A stretch of DNA of 64,000 nt from Pseudomonas rustica (GCF_018336155.1 NZ_JAGYHF010000011.1:1-64000); one strand, 5' to 3'. Shown: positions 24,148 to 33,581, counted from the stretch's first letter. Notes: generated by a model from the letters alone, not told the origin. A program made the numbers and translations.

Positions 24148-24642
24148 ATGACTGACAAAGACGTAAGCAAAGTTAAGCGCAAAGGCACGTTCAAGAGCGC
24201 ACCGCTGCCGGTCGAAGTAAAAACCGGCCCAGAGCTGGCTGGCGAAGAGCTGGTCAAAGTCGCTGTCGCTGCCCTTGAAGACGTCAAGGCGCAAGACATC
24301 CAGATCCTGGATGTTCGCGACAAGCAAAGCATCACCGACTTCATGATCATCGCCACCGGTACCTCCAACCGCCAGATCGGCGCGATGCTGGACAAGGTTC
24401 GCGAAGCGGTCAAAGCCCAGGGCGTCAAGCCATTGGGTGAAGAAGGCAAGGGCGACAGCGACTGGGTTCTGCTGGATATGGACGACGTGATCGTGCACAT
24501 GATGACCGCCTCGGCGCGTCAGTTCTACGACCTGGAGCGTCTGTGGGCCGGCGCCGAGCAAAGCCGTGCGGCGGATGCAAAGCATCACAGCCCGGAAAAC
24601 ACCCACGAGCATTTCACCAAGCTCAACAAAGACCAGCTGTAA
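24148..24642 (+). CDS. rsfS: Ribosomal silencing factor RsfS
   Basis: A 164-residue protein of the RsfS/YbeB/iojap family. It binds ribosomal protein uL14 and blocks subunit joining when nutrients are low. The core ALEDVKAQDIQILDVRDKQSITDFMIIATGTSNRQI spans about residues 46-81, and DSDWVLLDMDDVIVHMM follows. The protein is longer than the roughly 105-residue E. coli form because of a basic N-terminal extension and a polar tail. The start is ATG at 24148, in a TA-rich leader. It is followed 9 bases later by rlmH, the classic neighbour. Confidence 0.94.
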   Translation: MTDKDVSKVKRKGTFKSAPLPVEVKTGPELAGEELVKVAVAALEDVKAQDIQILDVRDKQSITDFMIIATGTSNRQIGAMLDKVREAVKAQGVKPLGEEGKGDSDWVLLDMDDVIVHMMTASARQFYDLERLWAGAEQSRAADAKHHSPENTHEHFTKLNKDQL

Positions 24643-24651
24643 GGGATTGCT

Positions 24652-25119
24652 GTGCGACTGCGCCTGATCGCCGTCGGTTCACGCATGCCCAAATGGGTGG
24701 AAGAAGGCTGGCATGAATATGCCAAGCGTCTTCCTTCCGAGCTGGCGCTGGAACTGGTGGAAATTCCGCTCAACACCCGTGGCAAGAATGCCGACGTGGC
24801 CCGCTTCATCCGTCAGGAAGGCGAAGCCATGCTGGCCAAGGTCGGGCCGAATGAGCGAATTGTGACCCTCGAAGTCCATGGCAAGCCCTGGAGCACCGAG
24901 CAGCTTGCGGTCGAACTCGATCGTTGGCGGCTGGATTCGCGCACGGTCAATTTCATGGTCGGTGGCCCGGAAGGGCTGGCGCCGGAAGTCTGTGCCCGCG
25001 CTGATCAACGCTGGTCGTTGTCGCCGCTGACGTTGCCGCACCCGCTGGTGCGGATTCTGATCGGCGAACAGTTGTACCGTGCCTGGACCGTGCTGTCCGG
25101 TCACCCTTACCACAAGTAA
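24652..25119 (+). CDS. rlmH: 23S rRNA pseudouridine-1915 N3-methyltransferase
   Basis: A 155-residue SPOUT methyltransferase that methylates pseudouridine 1915 in helix 69 of 23S rRNA, acting on assembled 70S ribosomes. The N-terminal RLRLIAVGSRMPKWVEEGW, the S-adenosylmethionine knot NFMVGGPEGLAPEV (about 100-113) and the C-terminal LTLPHPLVRILIGEQLYRAW are all intact. It starts with GTG. It lies 9 bases after rsfS and 10 bases before mrdA, so it joins ribosome and cell-wall genes in one transcript. Confidence 0.96.
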   Translation: MRLRLIAVGSRMPKWVEEGWHEYAKRLPSELALELVEIPLNTRGKNADVARFIRQEGEAMLAKVGPNERIVTLEVHGKPWSTEQLAVELDRWRLDSRTVNFMVGGPEGLAPEVCARADQRWSLSPLTLPHPLVRILIGEQLYRAWTVLSGHPYHK

Positions 25120-25129
25120 TCCTGCCCTC

Positions 25130-27025
25130 ATGTCTCAGCCGATCCGCATCAAGGACCACGAAAAGGACGCACGCCTGGTGCGTAGCCGCGTCGTGTTCGG
25201 GGCCGTGGCGATTGTGCTGTTGATTGGCGTGTTGATCGCGCGGCTGTATTACTTGCAGGTGATCCAGTACGACTATCACTCGACGCTCTCGGAAAACAAC
25301 CGCGTCCATGTGCAGCCCATTCCGCCTACGCGCGGGTTGATTTTCGACCGCAACGGCGTGGTGGTGGCGGACAACCGCCCGAGCTTCAGCCTGAGCATGA
25401 CCCGCGAGCGTTCCGGCGACTGGCAGCAGGTGCTTGACGTCATCGTCGAAGTGCTTGAGCTGACGCCGGAAGACCGGGTGATTTTCGAAAAGCGCATGCG
25501 TCAGGGGCGCCGGCCGTTCGAGCCAGTGCCGATCCTGTTCGAGCTGAGCGAAGAACAGATCGCCCGCATCGCGGTGAATCAGTTCCGTCTGCCGGGCGTC
25601 GAAGTGGTGGCGCAATTGGTTCGTCACTACCCGCAGGGCGCGCATTTTGCGCACTCGGTGGGTTACATGGGGCGGATCAACGAGAAAGAGCTGAAGAGCC
25701 TCGATCCGGTCAACTACAGCGGCACCCACCACATCGGCAAGACCGGCATCGAGCGTTTCTACGAGCCGGAATTGCACGGTCAGGTCGGTTACGAAGAAGT
25801 GGAAACCAACGCCCGTGGCCGCGTGTTGCGCGTGCTCAAGCGTACCGATCCGATTCCCGGCAAAGACATCGTTCTGAGCCTGGACATCAAACTGCAGGAA
25901 GCCGCCGAAGCCGCACTGGGCGGTCGTCGTGGCGCGGTGGTTGCGCTCGATCCGAAGACCGGCGAAGTGCTGGCGATGGTCAGTCAGCCGAGCTTCGACC
26001 CGAACCTGTTCGTCACCGGCATCAGCTTCAAGGCTTACGCCGAGTTGCGCGATTCCATCGACCGGCCGCTGTTCAACCGCGTACTGCGTGGTCTGTACCC
26101 GCCGGGCTCGACGATCAAGCCTGCGGTGGCGATTGCCGGCCTCGATTCCGGGGTGATTACGGCGTCGAGCCGAGTGTTCGACCCGGGCTACTACATGCTG
26201 CCCAACTACGATCACAAATACCGTAACTGGAACCGCACCGGTGACGGCTTCGTCGACCTCGACACGGCGATCATGCGTTCCAACGACACCTACTTCTATG
26301 ACCTCGCGCACAAGCTCGGCATCGATCGGTTGTCGGCTTACATGAACAAGTTCGGCATTGGCCAAAAGGTCTCGCTGGACATGTTCGAAGAATCCCCCGG
26401 CCTGATGCCATCGCGCGAATGGAAGCGAGCGACGCGCAAGCAGGCCTGGTTCCCGGGCGAAACCCTGATCCTCGGGATCGGCCAGGGCTACATGCAATCA
26501 ACCCCGCTGCAATTGGCGCAGGCCACCGCGCTGGTCGCCAACAAAGGCATCTGGAACCGTCCGCATCTGGCCAAGTCCCTCGAAGGGCAGAAACCGGTGG
26601 ACGAAAACCCGATGCCAGACATTGTTCTGCGCGATCCGTCGGACTGGAACAAGGTCAACCACGGCATGCAGCAGGTGATGCATGGCGCGCGGGGGACTGC
26701 GCGTAAAGCCGCGATCGGCGCGCAATACCGCATTGCCGGCAAGTCCGGTACCGCGCAAGTTGTGGCGATCAAGCAGGGTGAGAAGTACGACCGCTCCAAG
26801 GTTCAGGAGCGCCACCGCGACCACGCCTTGTTCGTCGGTTTCGCCCCGGCTGACGATCCGCGAATCGTTGTTTCGGTGATGGTCGAGAACGGTGAGTCCG
26901 GTTCCGGCGTTGCCGCGCCCGTAGTGCGTCAGGTCATGGACGCCTGGCTGCTCGATCCCGAAGGTCGATTGAAGGCCGAATACGCCAGCCCAATCAGTGC
27001 GGAGGCTACGGCCCGTGATGAATAA
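25130..27025 (+). CDS. mrdA: Penicillin-binding protein 2 (elongasome transpeptidase)
   Basis: A 631-residue class B PBP that crosslinks new peptidoglycan during rod elongation. It has a single N-terminal membrane segment (about 22-42), a PBP dimerisation domain, and a transpeptidase domain with all three motifs: S-x-x-K in PGSTIKP (about 327), SND (about 384), and KSGT near 542. The start is MSQPIRIKDHEK; a 17-residue upstream extension overlapping rlmH is rejected. Its end overlaps the start of rodA, its glycosyltransferase partner, by 8 bases, ensuring paired production. Confidence 0.97.
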   Translation: MSQPIRIKDHEKDARLVRSRVVFGAVAIVLLIGVLIARLYYLQVIQYDYHSTLSENNRVHVQPIPPTRGLIFDRNGVVVADNRPSFSLSMTRERSGDWQQVLDVIVEVLELTPEDRVIFEKRMRQGRRPFEPVPILFELSEEQIARIAVNQFRLPGVEVVAQLVRHYPQGAHFAHSVGYMGRINEKELKSLDPVNYSGTHHIGKTGIERFYEPELHGQVGYEEVETNARGRVLRVLKRTDPIPGKDIVLSLDIKLQEAAEAALGGRRGAVVALDPKTGEVLAMVSQPSFDPNLFVTGISFKAYAELRDSIDRPLFNRVLRGLYPPGSTIKPAVAIAGLDSGVITASSRVFDPGYYMLPNYDHKYRNWNRTGDGFVDLDTAIMRSNDTYFYDLAHKLGIDRLSAYMNKFGIGQKVSLDMFEESPGLMPSREWKRATRKQAWFPGETLILGIGQGYMQSTPLQLAQATALVANKGIWNRPHLAKSLEGQKPVDENPMPDIVLRDPSDWNKVNHGMQQVMHGARGTARKAAIGAQYRIAGKSGTAQVVAIKQGEKYDRSKVQERHRDHALFVGFAPADDPRIVVSVMVENGESGSGVAAPVVRQVMDAWLLDPEGRLKAEYASPISAEATARDE

Positions 27026-28160
27026 TTTTGATCGCATGCTCTCTAGCGAGGATGTGATGCGTCGTCGTGCGACGTTGCTGCAACGTCTGCACATCGATGG
27101 CCCGTTGTTGATTCTGTTGCTGATCCTCGCCGCCGGCAGCCTGTTCGTGCTGTATTCAGCGAGTGGCAAGAGCTGGGATCTGCTGGCCAAACAAGCCACC
27201 TCGTTTGGCATCGGCCTGGTGTCGATGATCGTCATCGCCCAGCTCGAACCGCGGTTCATGGCGCGTTGGGTGCCGCTCGGTTATGTGGTCGGGGTGGTGC
27301 TGCTGATGGTCGTGGACATCATGGGCCACAACGCCATGGGCGCAACGCGCTGGATCAACATTCCCGGGGTGATCCGCTTCCAGCCCTCGGAATTCATGAA
27401 GATCCTGATGCCGGCGACCATTGCCTGGTACCTGTCCAAACGCACGTTGCCGCCGCAACTCAAGCACGTCGGTATCAGTTTGATGCTGATCGGTGTGCCG
27501 TTTGTGCTGATCGTCCGCCAGCCTGACTTGGGTACTTCGCTGCTGATTCTTGCTGGCGGCGCTTTCGTATTGTTTATGGGTGGCTTGCGCTGGCGCTGGA
27601 TTCTCAGCGTGCTGGCGGCGGCGATTCCGGTGTCGGTGGCGATGTGGTTTTTCATCATGCACGACTACCAGAAGCAACGGATCCTGACGTTCCTCGATCC
27701 GGAAAGCGATCCGTTAGGCACCGGCTGGAACATCATTCAGTCGAAAGCGGCGATCGGCTCCGGCGGCGTGTTCGGCAAAGGCTGGCTGCTCGGTACTCAG
27801 TCGCACTTGGATTTTCTGCCGGAAAGCCACACCGACTTCATCATTGCCGTACTGGGCGAAGAGTTCGGCCTGGTGGGCATCTGCGCGTTGTTGCTGATCT
27901 ATCTATTGCTGATTGGCCGGGGGCTGGTGATCACCGCTCAGGCGCAAACGCTGTTCGGTAAATTGCTTGCCGGTTCGTTGACCATGACGTTTTTTGTTTA
28001 CGTTTTCGTCAACATCGGTATGGTCAGTGGCCTGTTGCCGGTTGTAGGGGTGCCGTTGCCGTTCATTAGCTACGGAGGAACTTCGCTGGTGACGCTGCTG
28101 TCAGCGTTTGGGGTTTTGATGTCGATCCATACCCATCGCAAGTGGATCGCACAGGTTTGA
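27018..28160 (+). CDS. rodA: Rod-shape peptidoglycan glycosyltransferase RodA
   Basis: A 380-residue SEDS-family polymerase with about ten membrane segments that builds glycan strands from lipid II in complex with PBP2. Family marks: NAMGATRWINIPGVIRFQPSEFMK (about 104-127), FLPESHTDFIIAVLGEEFG, and LPFISYGGTSLVT near the C terminus. The start MNNFDRMLSSED overlaps the mrdA stop; a later ATG (MRRRATLLQ) is an alternative. The mrdA-rodA order is universal in Pseudomonas. Confidence 0.96.
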   Translation: MNNFDRMLSSEDVMRRRATLLQRLHIDGPLLILLLILAAGSLFVLYSASGKSWDLLAKQATSFGIGLVSMIVIAQLEPRFMARWVPLGYVVGVVLLMVVDIMGHNAMGATRWINIPGVIRFQPSEFMKILMPATIAWYLSKRTLPPQLKHVGISLMLIGVPFVLIVRQPDLGTSLLILAGGAFVLFMGGLRWRWILSVLAAAIPVSVAMWFFIMHDYQKQRILTFLDPESDPLGTGWNIIQSKAAIGSGGVFGKGWLLGTQSHLDFLPESHTDFIIAVLGEEFGLVGICALLLIYLLLIGRGLVITAQAQTLFGKLLAGSLTMTFFVYVFVNIGMVSGLLPVVGVPLPFISYGGTSLVTLLSAFGVLMSIHTHRKWIAQV

Positions 28161-28177
28161 ATAAGGTGAAGAGTTCA

Positions 28178-29188
28178 ATGCAAGTAATGCGTGGCTGGGC
28201 GACTCGATGCGCGCCGTGGGTTGGCCTGGTTGGCCTCCTTGGGAGCGTGCAGGAAGCGCTGGCCGGCGAATACGAAGGCTCACCTCAGGTGGCCGAGTTC
28301 GTCGGTGAAATGACCCGCGATTATGGTTTCGCCGGTGAACAACTGATGGGTGTGTTCCGCGAGGCGCAGCGCAAGCAGTCGATTCTCGACGCCATCTCCC
28401 GACCTGCCGAGCGGGTCAAACAGTGGAAAGAATATCGCCCGATGTTCATCACCGACGCGCGCATCGCCCGTGGTGTGGACTTCTGGCGTCAGCACGAGGC
28501 TACGCTGGCCCGTGCCGAGCAGGAATACGGCGTGCCGGCACAAGTCATCGTGTCGATCATCGGCGTCGAGACCTTTTTCGGACGTAATACCGGTAATTTT
28601 CGGGTGATCGATGCCTTGTCGACGCTCGGTTTCGACTATCCTCCCCGTGCCGAATTTTTCCGCAAGGAACTGCGTGAATTCCTGCTGCTGGCGCGTGAGG
28701 AACAGGTCGATCCATTGACCCTCAAAGGCTCGTACGCCGGGGCGATGGGCTTGCCGCAATTCATGCCGAGCAGCTTCCGCGCCTACGCGGTGGATTTTGA
28801 CGGTGACGGCCACATCAATATCTGGAACAACCCGGACGATGCGATCGGCAGCGTTGCCAGCTATTTCAAACGTCACGGCTGGGTCGCGGGTGAGCCCGTG
28901 GTCAGCCGCGCCGATGTCCGTGGCGAGCAGGTCGATGAAGGTCTGACCACCGGCATCGAGCCGACAAAAACGGTCGGAGAGTTGCGGGCGCTGGGCTGGT
29001 CAAGTCATGATGCGCTGCGCGATGATATGCCGGTTACTGCATTTCGCCTCGAAGGCGAGAACGGCCCTGAATACTGGATGGGCCTGAAGAATTTCTACGC
29101 GATCACGCGTTATAACCGCAGCGTGATGTACGCCATGGCCGTACATCAACTGTCTGAACAGCTGGTACAAGCACGGGGCGTCAAGTAA
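28178..29188 (+). CDS. mltB: Lytic murein transglycosylase B (SltB1/MltB type)
   Basis: A 336-residue enzyme that cleaves glycan strands to 1,6-anhydro-muropeptides. A hydrophobic signal segment precedes ALAGEYEG, so it is exported; there is no lipobox, so it is probably soluble and periplasmic, like P. aeruginosa SltB1 at the same locus. The SLT-2 domain carries the catalytic glutamate in IIGVETFFGRNTGNFRV (about 128-144), followed by GSYAGAMGLPQFMPSSF and DFDGDGHINIW. It starts 17 bases after rodA and its stop shares a base with the rlpA start. Confidence 0.94.
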   Translation: MQVMRGWATRCAPWVGLVGLLGSVQEALAGEYEGSPQVAEFVGEMTRDYGFAGEQLMGVFREAQRKQSILDAISRPAERVKQWKEYRPMFITDARIARGVDFWRQHEATLARAEQEYGVPAQVIVSIIGVETFFGRNTGNFRVIDALSTLGFDYPPRAEFFRKELREFLLLAREEQVDPLTLKGSYAGAMGLPQFMPSSFRAYAVDFDGDGHINIWNNPDDAIGSVASYFKRHGWVAGEPVVSRADVRGEQVDEGLTTGIEPTKTVGELRALGWSSHDALRDDMPVTAFRLEGENGPEYWMGLKNFYAITRYNRSVMYAMAVHQLSEQLVQARGVK

Positions 29189-30201
29189 TGCAGGCATTGC
29201 CTAACAATAAACCCCTGAAGCTGGTGGCCTTCGCTGCGTTGGCAGTACTGGTCGCCAGTTGCACGACCAGCCGTTCGCCGACGCCGAAAACAACCTCATC
29301 CACTGCTGTGCGTGCGCAGCCGGGTCTGGACATCAACCGTGCGCACAAAGACGGCGCACCGTGGTGGGACGTCGATGTCTCGCGTATTCCCGACGCCACA
29401 CCGACCCTGCACACCGGCCCGTACAAGGCCAACCCGTACACCGTACTGGGCAAAACCTACTTCCCGTTGCAGGAATCCAAGACCTACGTCGCGTCTGGCA
29501 CGGCGTCCTGGTACGGCACCAAGTTTCACGGTCAGAACACCGCCAACGGCGAGGTCTACGACCTGTACGGCATGAGTGCCGCCCACAAGACATTGCCACT
29601 GCCAAGTTACGTTCGGGTGACCAACCTGGACAATAACCGCACAGTGATTCTGCGGGTTAATGACCGTGGGCCGTTCTATTCCGATCGCATCATCGACTTG
29701 TCCTACGCCGCCGCGAAAAAACTCGGTTACGCCGAAACCGGCACTGCGCGCGTCAAGGTCGAAGGCATCGATCCGCAGCAATACTGGGCCGCCAAGGGCC
29801 GTCCGGCACCGCTGATGCTCAACGAGCCGCAGGTCGCGCAGAACAGCGCGCCGGTGATCACGGCCTCGGCCGGCACCGTCGAGCAATGGACGCCGCCACC
29901 GCAGCAACATGCCTCCGACACCGTCCCCGTGCCGATGAGTGCAAAAAAAAACGCTTCTGCAACAGCAACTGGCCAGTATCTGCAGGTGGGCGCGTTCGCC
30001 AACCCGGACGCTGCAGAACTCCTGAGGTCGAAGCTCAGCGGGATGGTGAGCGCTCCGGTGTTTATCAGCTCGATCGTGCGCAATCAGCAGACCCTGCATC
30101 GGGTTCGCCTGGGGCCGATCGGCTCGCCGGGTGAAATTGCCCAGGTGCAGAACAGCGTGCGCCTGGCCAACCTTGGTTCGCCAAGTGTGGTCACTGAATA
30201 A
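29188..30201 (+). CDS. rlpA: Septal ring lytic transglycosylase RlpA
   Basis: A 337-residue outer-membrane lipoprotein that cuts glycan strands lacking stem peptides, which helps daughter cells separate. The lipobox is VLVASC (Cys about 20). The double-psi beta-barrel follows (YVASGTASWYGTKFHGQNTANGE, about 95-117), with DRGPFYSDRIIDLS containing the catalytic-type Asp. A C-terminal SPOR domain (about 265-335, QYLQVGAFANPDAA) binds denuded septal glycan. It follows mltB in the elongation cluster, so wall synthesis and cleavage genes are co-expressed. Confidence 0.95.
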   Translation: MQALPNNKPLKLVAFAALAVLVASCTTSRSPTPKTTSSTAVRAQPGLDINRAHKDGAPWWDVDVSRIPDATPTLHTGPYKANPYTVLGKTYFPLQESKTYVASGTASWYGTKFHGQNTANGEVYDLYGMSAAHKTLPLPSYVRVTNLDNNRTVILRVNDRGPFYSDRIIDLSYAAAKKLGYAETGTARVKVEGIDPQQYWAAKGRPAPLMLNEPQVAQNSAPVITASAGTVEQWTPPPQQHASDTVPVPMSAKKNASATATGQYLQVGAFANPDAAELLRSKLSGMVSAPVFISSIVRNQQTLHRVRLGPIGSPGEIAQVQNSVRLANLGSPSVVTE

Positions 30202-30225
30202 GTAGCAACGTAGAACTTGATTGAC

Positions 30226-30252
30226 GGTTCACCAGCGATTGGGGGGTGAACC
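30226..30252 (+). terminator. Hairpin after rlpA, weak terminator candidate
   Basis: The arms GGTTCACC and GGTGAACC form an 8-bp perfect stem 24 bases past the rlpA stop. There is no T run after it, so termination would be incomplete. A separate promoter for dacA could lie in the 140 bases that follow, but I see no clear one. Confidence 0.35.
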
Positions 30253-30391
30253 AGGTTGTTGGCTCGTCGAAGAACAAAAGCCCGGCAAGGGTGACTGGAG
30301 TGAGCAACTGAACCCGCGATGGCCCGTTAGAAAGCCATCTGATTAAATTTTGTCCGCAAGGGCAGTTTCCATTAGCGATTTCGAGAGACGG

Positions 30392-31549
30392 ATGAACATC
30401 ACCACCTTTGCCAAACGCCTGTGTCTGCTAGTCCCGCTGCTCCTCTCGCCAGCCGCCTTCGCGGCCGAGATGATGCCGTCGCCACCACAACTGGCCGCCA
30501 AAGCCTACGTTCTGATGGACGCCAGCAGCGGCAACGTGCTGGTAGAGAACAATGGTGACCAGCGTCTGCCACCGGCCAGCCTGACCAAACTGATGACCGC
30601 GTACATCGCGACCCTGGAAATCCGTCGCGGCCAGATCGGTGAAAACGATCCGGTGACCGTCAGCGAAAACGCCTGGCGCACCGGCGGTTCGCGGATGTTC
30701 ATCAAGGTTGGCTCGCAGGTGACTGTCAGCGACCTGCTGCACGGCATCATCATCCAGTCCGGCAACGACGCCAGCGTCGCGCTGTCCGAGCACATCGCCG
30801 GCAGCGAAGACGCATTCGCCGACCTGATGAACAAGACGGTCACCGATCTGGGCATGACCAATACCCACTTCATGAACCCGACCGGTCTGCCAAACCCTGA
30901 GCACTACTCGTCGGCTCACGACATGGCGATTTTGGCCCGCGCGATCATCCACGAAGACCCGGCTCACTACGCGATCTACTCGCAGAAAGAGTTCTTCTGG
31001 AACGGCATCAAGCAGCCTAACCGCAACCTGCTGCTGTGGCGCGACAAGACCGTTGACGGTCTGAAAACCGGTCACACCGACGAAGCCGGCTACTGCATGG
31101 TGTCCTCGGCTGTACGTGACGGCCAGCGTCTGATCGCCGTGGTGTTCGGCACCAACAGCGAAGTGGCTCGCGCCGCTGAAACCCAGAAGCTGCTGACTTA
31201 CGGTTTCCGCTTCTTCGAAACCCAGACCTTCTATCAGAAGGGCACCGAACTGGCTCAAGCCCCGGTGTGGAAAGGCACCACCAATCAAGTCAAGGCCGGC
31301 CTGGCTGAAGACCTGACCATGACCCTGCCAAAAGGCCAGCTGAAGAAGCTCGCTGCGAGCATGACCATGAACCCGCAACTGATCGCGCCTATCGCCAAGG
31401 GCGACGTGATCGGTAAAGTCGAAGTCAAACTGGAAGACAAGGTCGTGCACAGCGCTGACCTGATCGCTCTGGATGGCGTCGAGGAGGGTGGTATCTTCCG
31501 CCGCATGTGGGATAGCATCCGTCTATTCTTCTTCGGCTTGTTCAACTGA
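30392..31549 (+). CDS. dacA: D-alanyl-D-alanine carboxypeptidase (PBP5/6 type)
   Basis: A 385-residue periplasmic low-mass PBP that removes the terminal D-Ala of stem peptides. The signal peptide is cleaved near AFAAEM. Active-site motifs are intact: SLTK (about 64-67), SGN (about 126), and KTG in DGLKTGHT (about 230). The C-terminal helix RRMWDSIRLFFFGLFN is amphipathic and would anchor the protein to the outer face of the inner membrane. In P. aeruginosa the same locus is named dacC. The start ATG is preferred over an in-frame upstream GTG because the signal peptide then begins normally. Confidence 0.95.
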   Translation: MNITTFAKRLCLLVPLLLSPAAFAAEMMPSPPQLAAKAYVLMDASSGNVLVENNGDQRLPPASLTKLMTAYIATLEIRRGQIGENDPVTVSENAWRTGGSRMFIKVGSQVTVSDLLHGIIIQSGNDASVALSEHIAGSEDAFADLMNKTVTDLGMTNTHFMNPTGLPNPEHYSSAHDMAILARAIIHEDPAHYAIYSQKEFFWNGIKQPNRNLLLWRDKTVDGLKTGHTDEAGYCMVSSAVRDGQRLIAVVFGTNSEVARAAETQKLLTYGFRFFETQTFYQKGTELAQAPVWKGTTNQVKAGLAEDLTMTLPKGQLKKLAASMTMNPQLIAPIAKGDVIGKVEVKLEDKVVHSADLIALDGVEEGGIFRRMWDSIRLFFFGLFN

Positions 31550-31562
31550 TTTGTGTTGACCT

Positions 31563-31597
31563 GCATGGCCCCGCCCCGATCCGGTGCGGGGCCATGC
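31563..31597 (+). terminator. 12-bp GC-rich hairpin between dacA and ybeD
   Basis: GCATGGCCCCGC and GCGGGGCCATGC pair perfectly over 12 bp with an 11-nt loop. It starts 14 bases after dacA. There is no T run, so it may be a partial terminator or a stabiliser that sets the ratio of dacA to the ybeD-lipB-lipA message. Confidence 0.5.
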
Positions 31598-31634
31598 GCG
31601 TTAACACGGCTTGCGCTCTAGAGGCCGTTACGCC

Positions 31635-31910
31635 ATGACCGATACCGAAGTAAAGGCGCCAAAGATCGAATTCCCTGTAACGGATTATCCCGTTAAGGTG
31701 ATCAGCGATACCGGTGTGGGCAACAAAGACAAGATCATCGACATCGTCAAAAAACACGCGACCATCAATGATGAGCGCATCGACGAGCGTCAAAGCACCA
31801 ACGGCAAATACACCACCATCCAGTTGCACATCGTGGCGACCGATCAGGATCAGCTGTACAACATCAACAGCGAACTGCGGGCAACCGGTTTCGTGCACAT
31901 GGTGCTGTGA
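31635..31910 (+). CDS. ybeD: YbeD/DUF493 family protein
   Basis: A 91-residue ACT-like small cytosolic protein. The family pattern is clear: IEFPVTDYPVKVISDTG, then a helix, then STNGKYTTIQLHIVATDQDQLYNINSELRA. The role is unproven. It always lies next to lipB, and a regulatory link to lipoate attachment has been suggested by that context only. Its stop codon overlaps the lipB start. Confidence 0.92.
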   Translation: MTDTEVKAPKIEFPVTDYPVKVISDTGVGNKDKIIDIVKKHATINDERIDERQSTNGKYTTIQLHIVATDQDQLYNINSELRATGFVHMVL

Positions 31911-32557
31911 TGTCCGGCACGCTGGGCTTTCGTGAGCTCGGCCAGATGGCGTACGAGCCGGTCTGGCATGCCATGCAACGCTTTACCAACGAACGCGGCA
32001 GCGATGCCGCCGACGAAATCTGGCTCGTCGAACACCCGCCGGTGTTCACTCAGGGCCAGGCTGGCAAGGCCGAACACTTGTTGCTGCCGGGTGATATCCC
32101 GGTGGTGCAGGTCGATCGCGGCGGGCAAGTGACTTATCATGGCCCCGGCCAATTGGTCGCTTACCTGTTGCTGGATGTACGCAAGCTGGGTTTTGGCGTG
32201 CGTGATCTGGTCAGCCGCATGGAGCTTTGCCTGATCGAACTGCTGGCCAGCTACGGGGTAACCGCAGCGGCCAAGCCAGATGCTCCCGGCGTCTACGTCG
32301 ACGGAGCGAAAATCGCTTCTCTGGGTTTGCGGATTCGCCACGGTTGTTCCTTTCATGGCCTGGCCCTGAACGTGGATATGAACCTGGAACCGTTTCGACG
32401 GATTAATCCCTGCGGCTATGCCGGGCTGGCGATGACCCAGCTGAGCGACCACGCAGGATCGATTGAATTTGCCGAGGTAAGTGCCCGGCTGCGCGCGCAG
32501 CTCGTCAAACACCTCGACTATGCTGAGCAGACGACCCTGACGGGCGGAATCGACTGA
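31910..32557 (+). CDS. lipB: Octanoyl-[acyl-carrier-protein]:protein octanoyltransferase
   Basis: A 215-residue enzyme that transfers octanoate from acyl carrier protein to lipoyl domains, the first step of lipoate synthesis. The signature RGGQVTYHGPGQLVAYLL (about 67-84), the catalytic lysine in GAKIASLGLRI and cysteine in RINPCGYAGL (about 165-174) are present. The ATG overlaps the ybeD stop by one base. lipA follows after a single base, so octanoate transfer and sulfur insertion are coupled in expression. Confidence 0.97.
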   Translation: MSGTLGFRELGQMAYEPVWHAMQRFTNERGSDAADEIWLVEHPPVFTQGQAGKAEHLLLPGDIPVVQVDRGGQVTYHGPGQLVAYLLLDVRKLGFGVRDLVSRMELCLIELLASYGVTAAAKPDAPGVYVDGAKIASLGLRIRHGCSFHGLALNVDMNLEPFRRINPCGYAGLAMTQLSDHAGSIEFAEVSARLRAQLVKHLDYAEQTTLTGGID

Positions 32558-32558
32558 T

Positions 32559-33581
32559 ATGACTACTGATGCAGTGCAAACCATGATCCCGACGCTCGAC
32601 GTGACCGAGCGCCCGGCCCCGCGTCCCAAGGTAGAAGCGGGCGTCAAGCTGCGCGGCGCCGAGAAGGTTGCACGCATCCCGGTAAAGATCATTCCGACCA
32701 CCGAGCTGCCGAAGAAACCTGACTGGATTCGTGTGCGCATCCCGGTTTCGCCGGAAGTCGACCGGATCAAGAGCCTGCTGCGCAAACACAAGCTGCACAG
32801 CGTTTGCGAAGAGGCGTCCTGCCCGAACCTCGGCGAGTGTTTCTCCGGCGGCACCGCGACCTTCATGATCATGGGCGACATCTGCACCCGTCGCTGCCCG
32901 TTCTGCGACGTCGGCCACGGTCGTCCGAAGCCACTGGACGTCAACGAGCCGGAAAGCCTGGCCATCGCTATCGCCGACCTCAAGCTCAAGTACGTGGTGA
33001 TCACCTCGGTTGACCGCGACGACCTGCGTGACGGCGGTGCCCAGCACTTTGCCGACTGCATCCGCGAAATCCGCAAGCTGTCGCCGAACGTGCAACTGGA
33101 AACCCTCGTGCCGGATTATCGTGGCCGCATGGACGTCGCGCTGGAAATCACCGCCGCCGAGCCGCCAGATGTGTTCAACCACAACCTGGAAACCGTGCCG
33201 CGCCTGTACAAGGCTGCGCGTCCGGGTTCGGATTACCAGTGGTCGCTGACCCTGCTGCAACGCTTCAAGCAGATGATGCCGCACATCCCGACCAAATCCG
33301 GCCTGATGCTGGGTCTGGGCGAGACCGACGACGAAGTCATCGAAGTCATGAAGCGCATGCGCGAACACGACATCGACATGCTGACCCTCGGCCAGTACCT
33401 GCAACCGTCGCGCAGCCACTTGCCGGTGCAGCGTTTCGTGCACCCGGACACCTTCGCCTGGTTCGCCGAAGAAGGTTACAAGATGGGCTTCAAAAACGTT
33501 GCGTCGGGCCCGCTGGTACGTTCGTCGTATCACGCCGACGAGCAAGCGAAGCTGGTCAAGGCTGAGTTGATGGGTTCCTGA
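32559..33581 (+). CDS. lipA: Lipoyl synthase
   Basis: A 340-residue radical S-adenosylmethionine enzyme that inserts two sulfurs into protein-bound octanoyl groups. Both iron-sulfur cluster motifs are intact: C-x4-C-x5-C in CEEASCPNLGEC (auxiliary, sacrificial cluster) and C-x3-C-x2-C in CTRRCPFC (radical SAM cluster). The C-terminal RSSYHA supplies the conserved serine ligand of the auxiliary cluster. It ends a + strand run that begins at proA. A strong terminator follows. Confidence 0.98.
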   Translation: MTTDAVQTMIPTLDVTERPAPRPKVEAGVKLRGAEKVARIPVKIIPTTELPKKPDWIRVRIPVSPEVDRIKSLLRKHKLHSVCEEASCPNLGECFSGGTATFMIMGDICTRRCPFCDVGHGRPKPLDVNEPESLAIAIADLKLKYVVITSVDRDDLRDGGAQHFADCIREIRKLSPNVQLETLVPDYRGRMDVALEITAAEPPDVFNHNLETVPRLYKAARPGSDYQWSLTLLQRFKQMMPHIPTKSGLMLGLGETDDEVIEVMKRMREHDIDMLTLGQYLQPSRSHLPVQRFVHPDTFAWFAEEGYKMGFKNVASGPLVRSSYHADEQAKLVKAELMGS

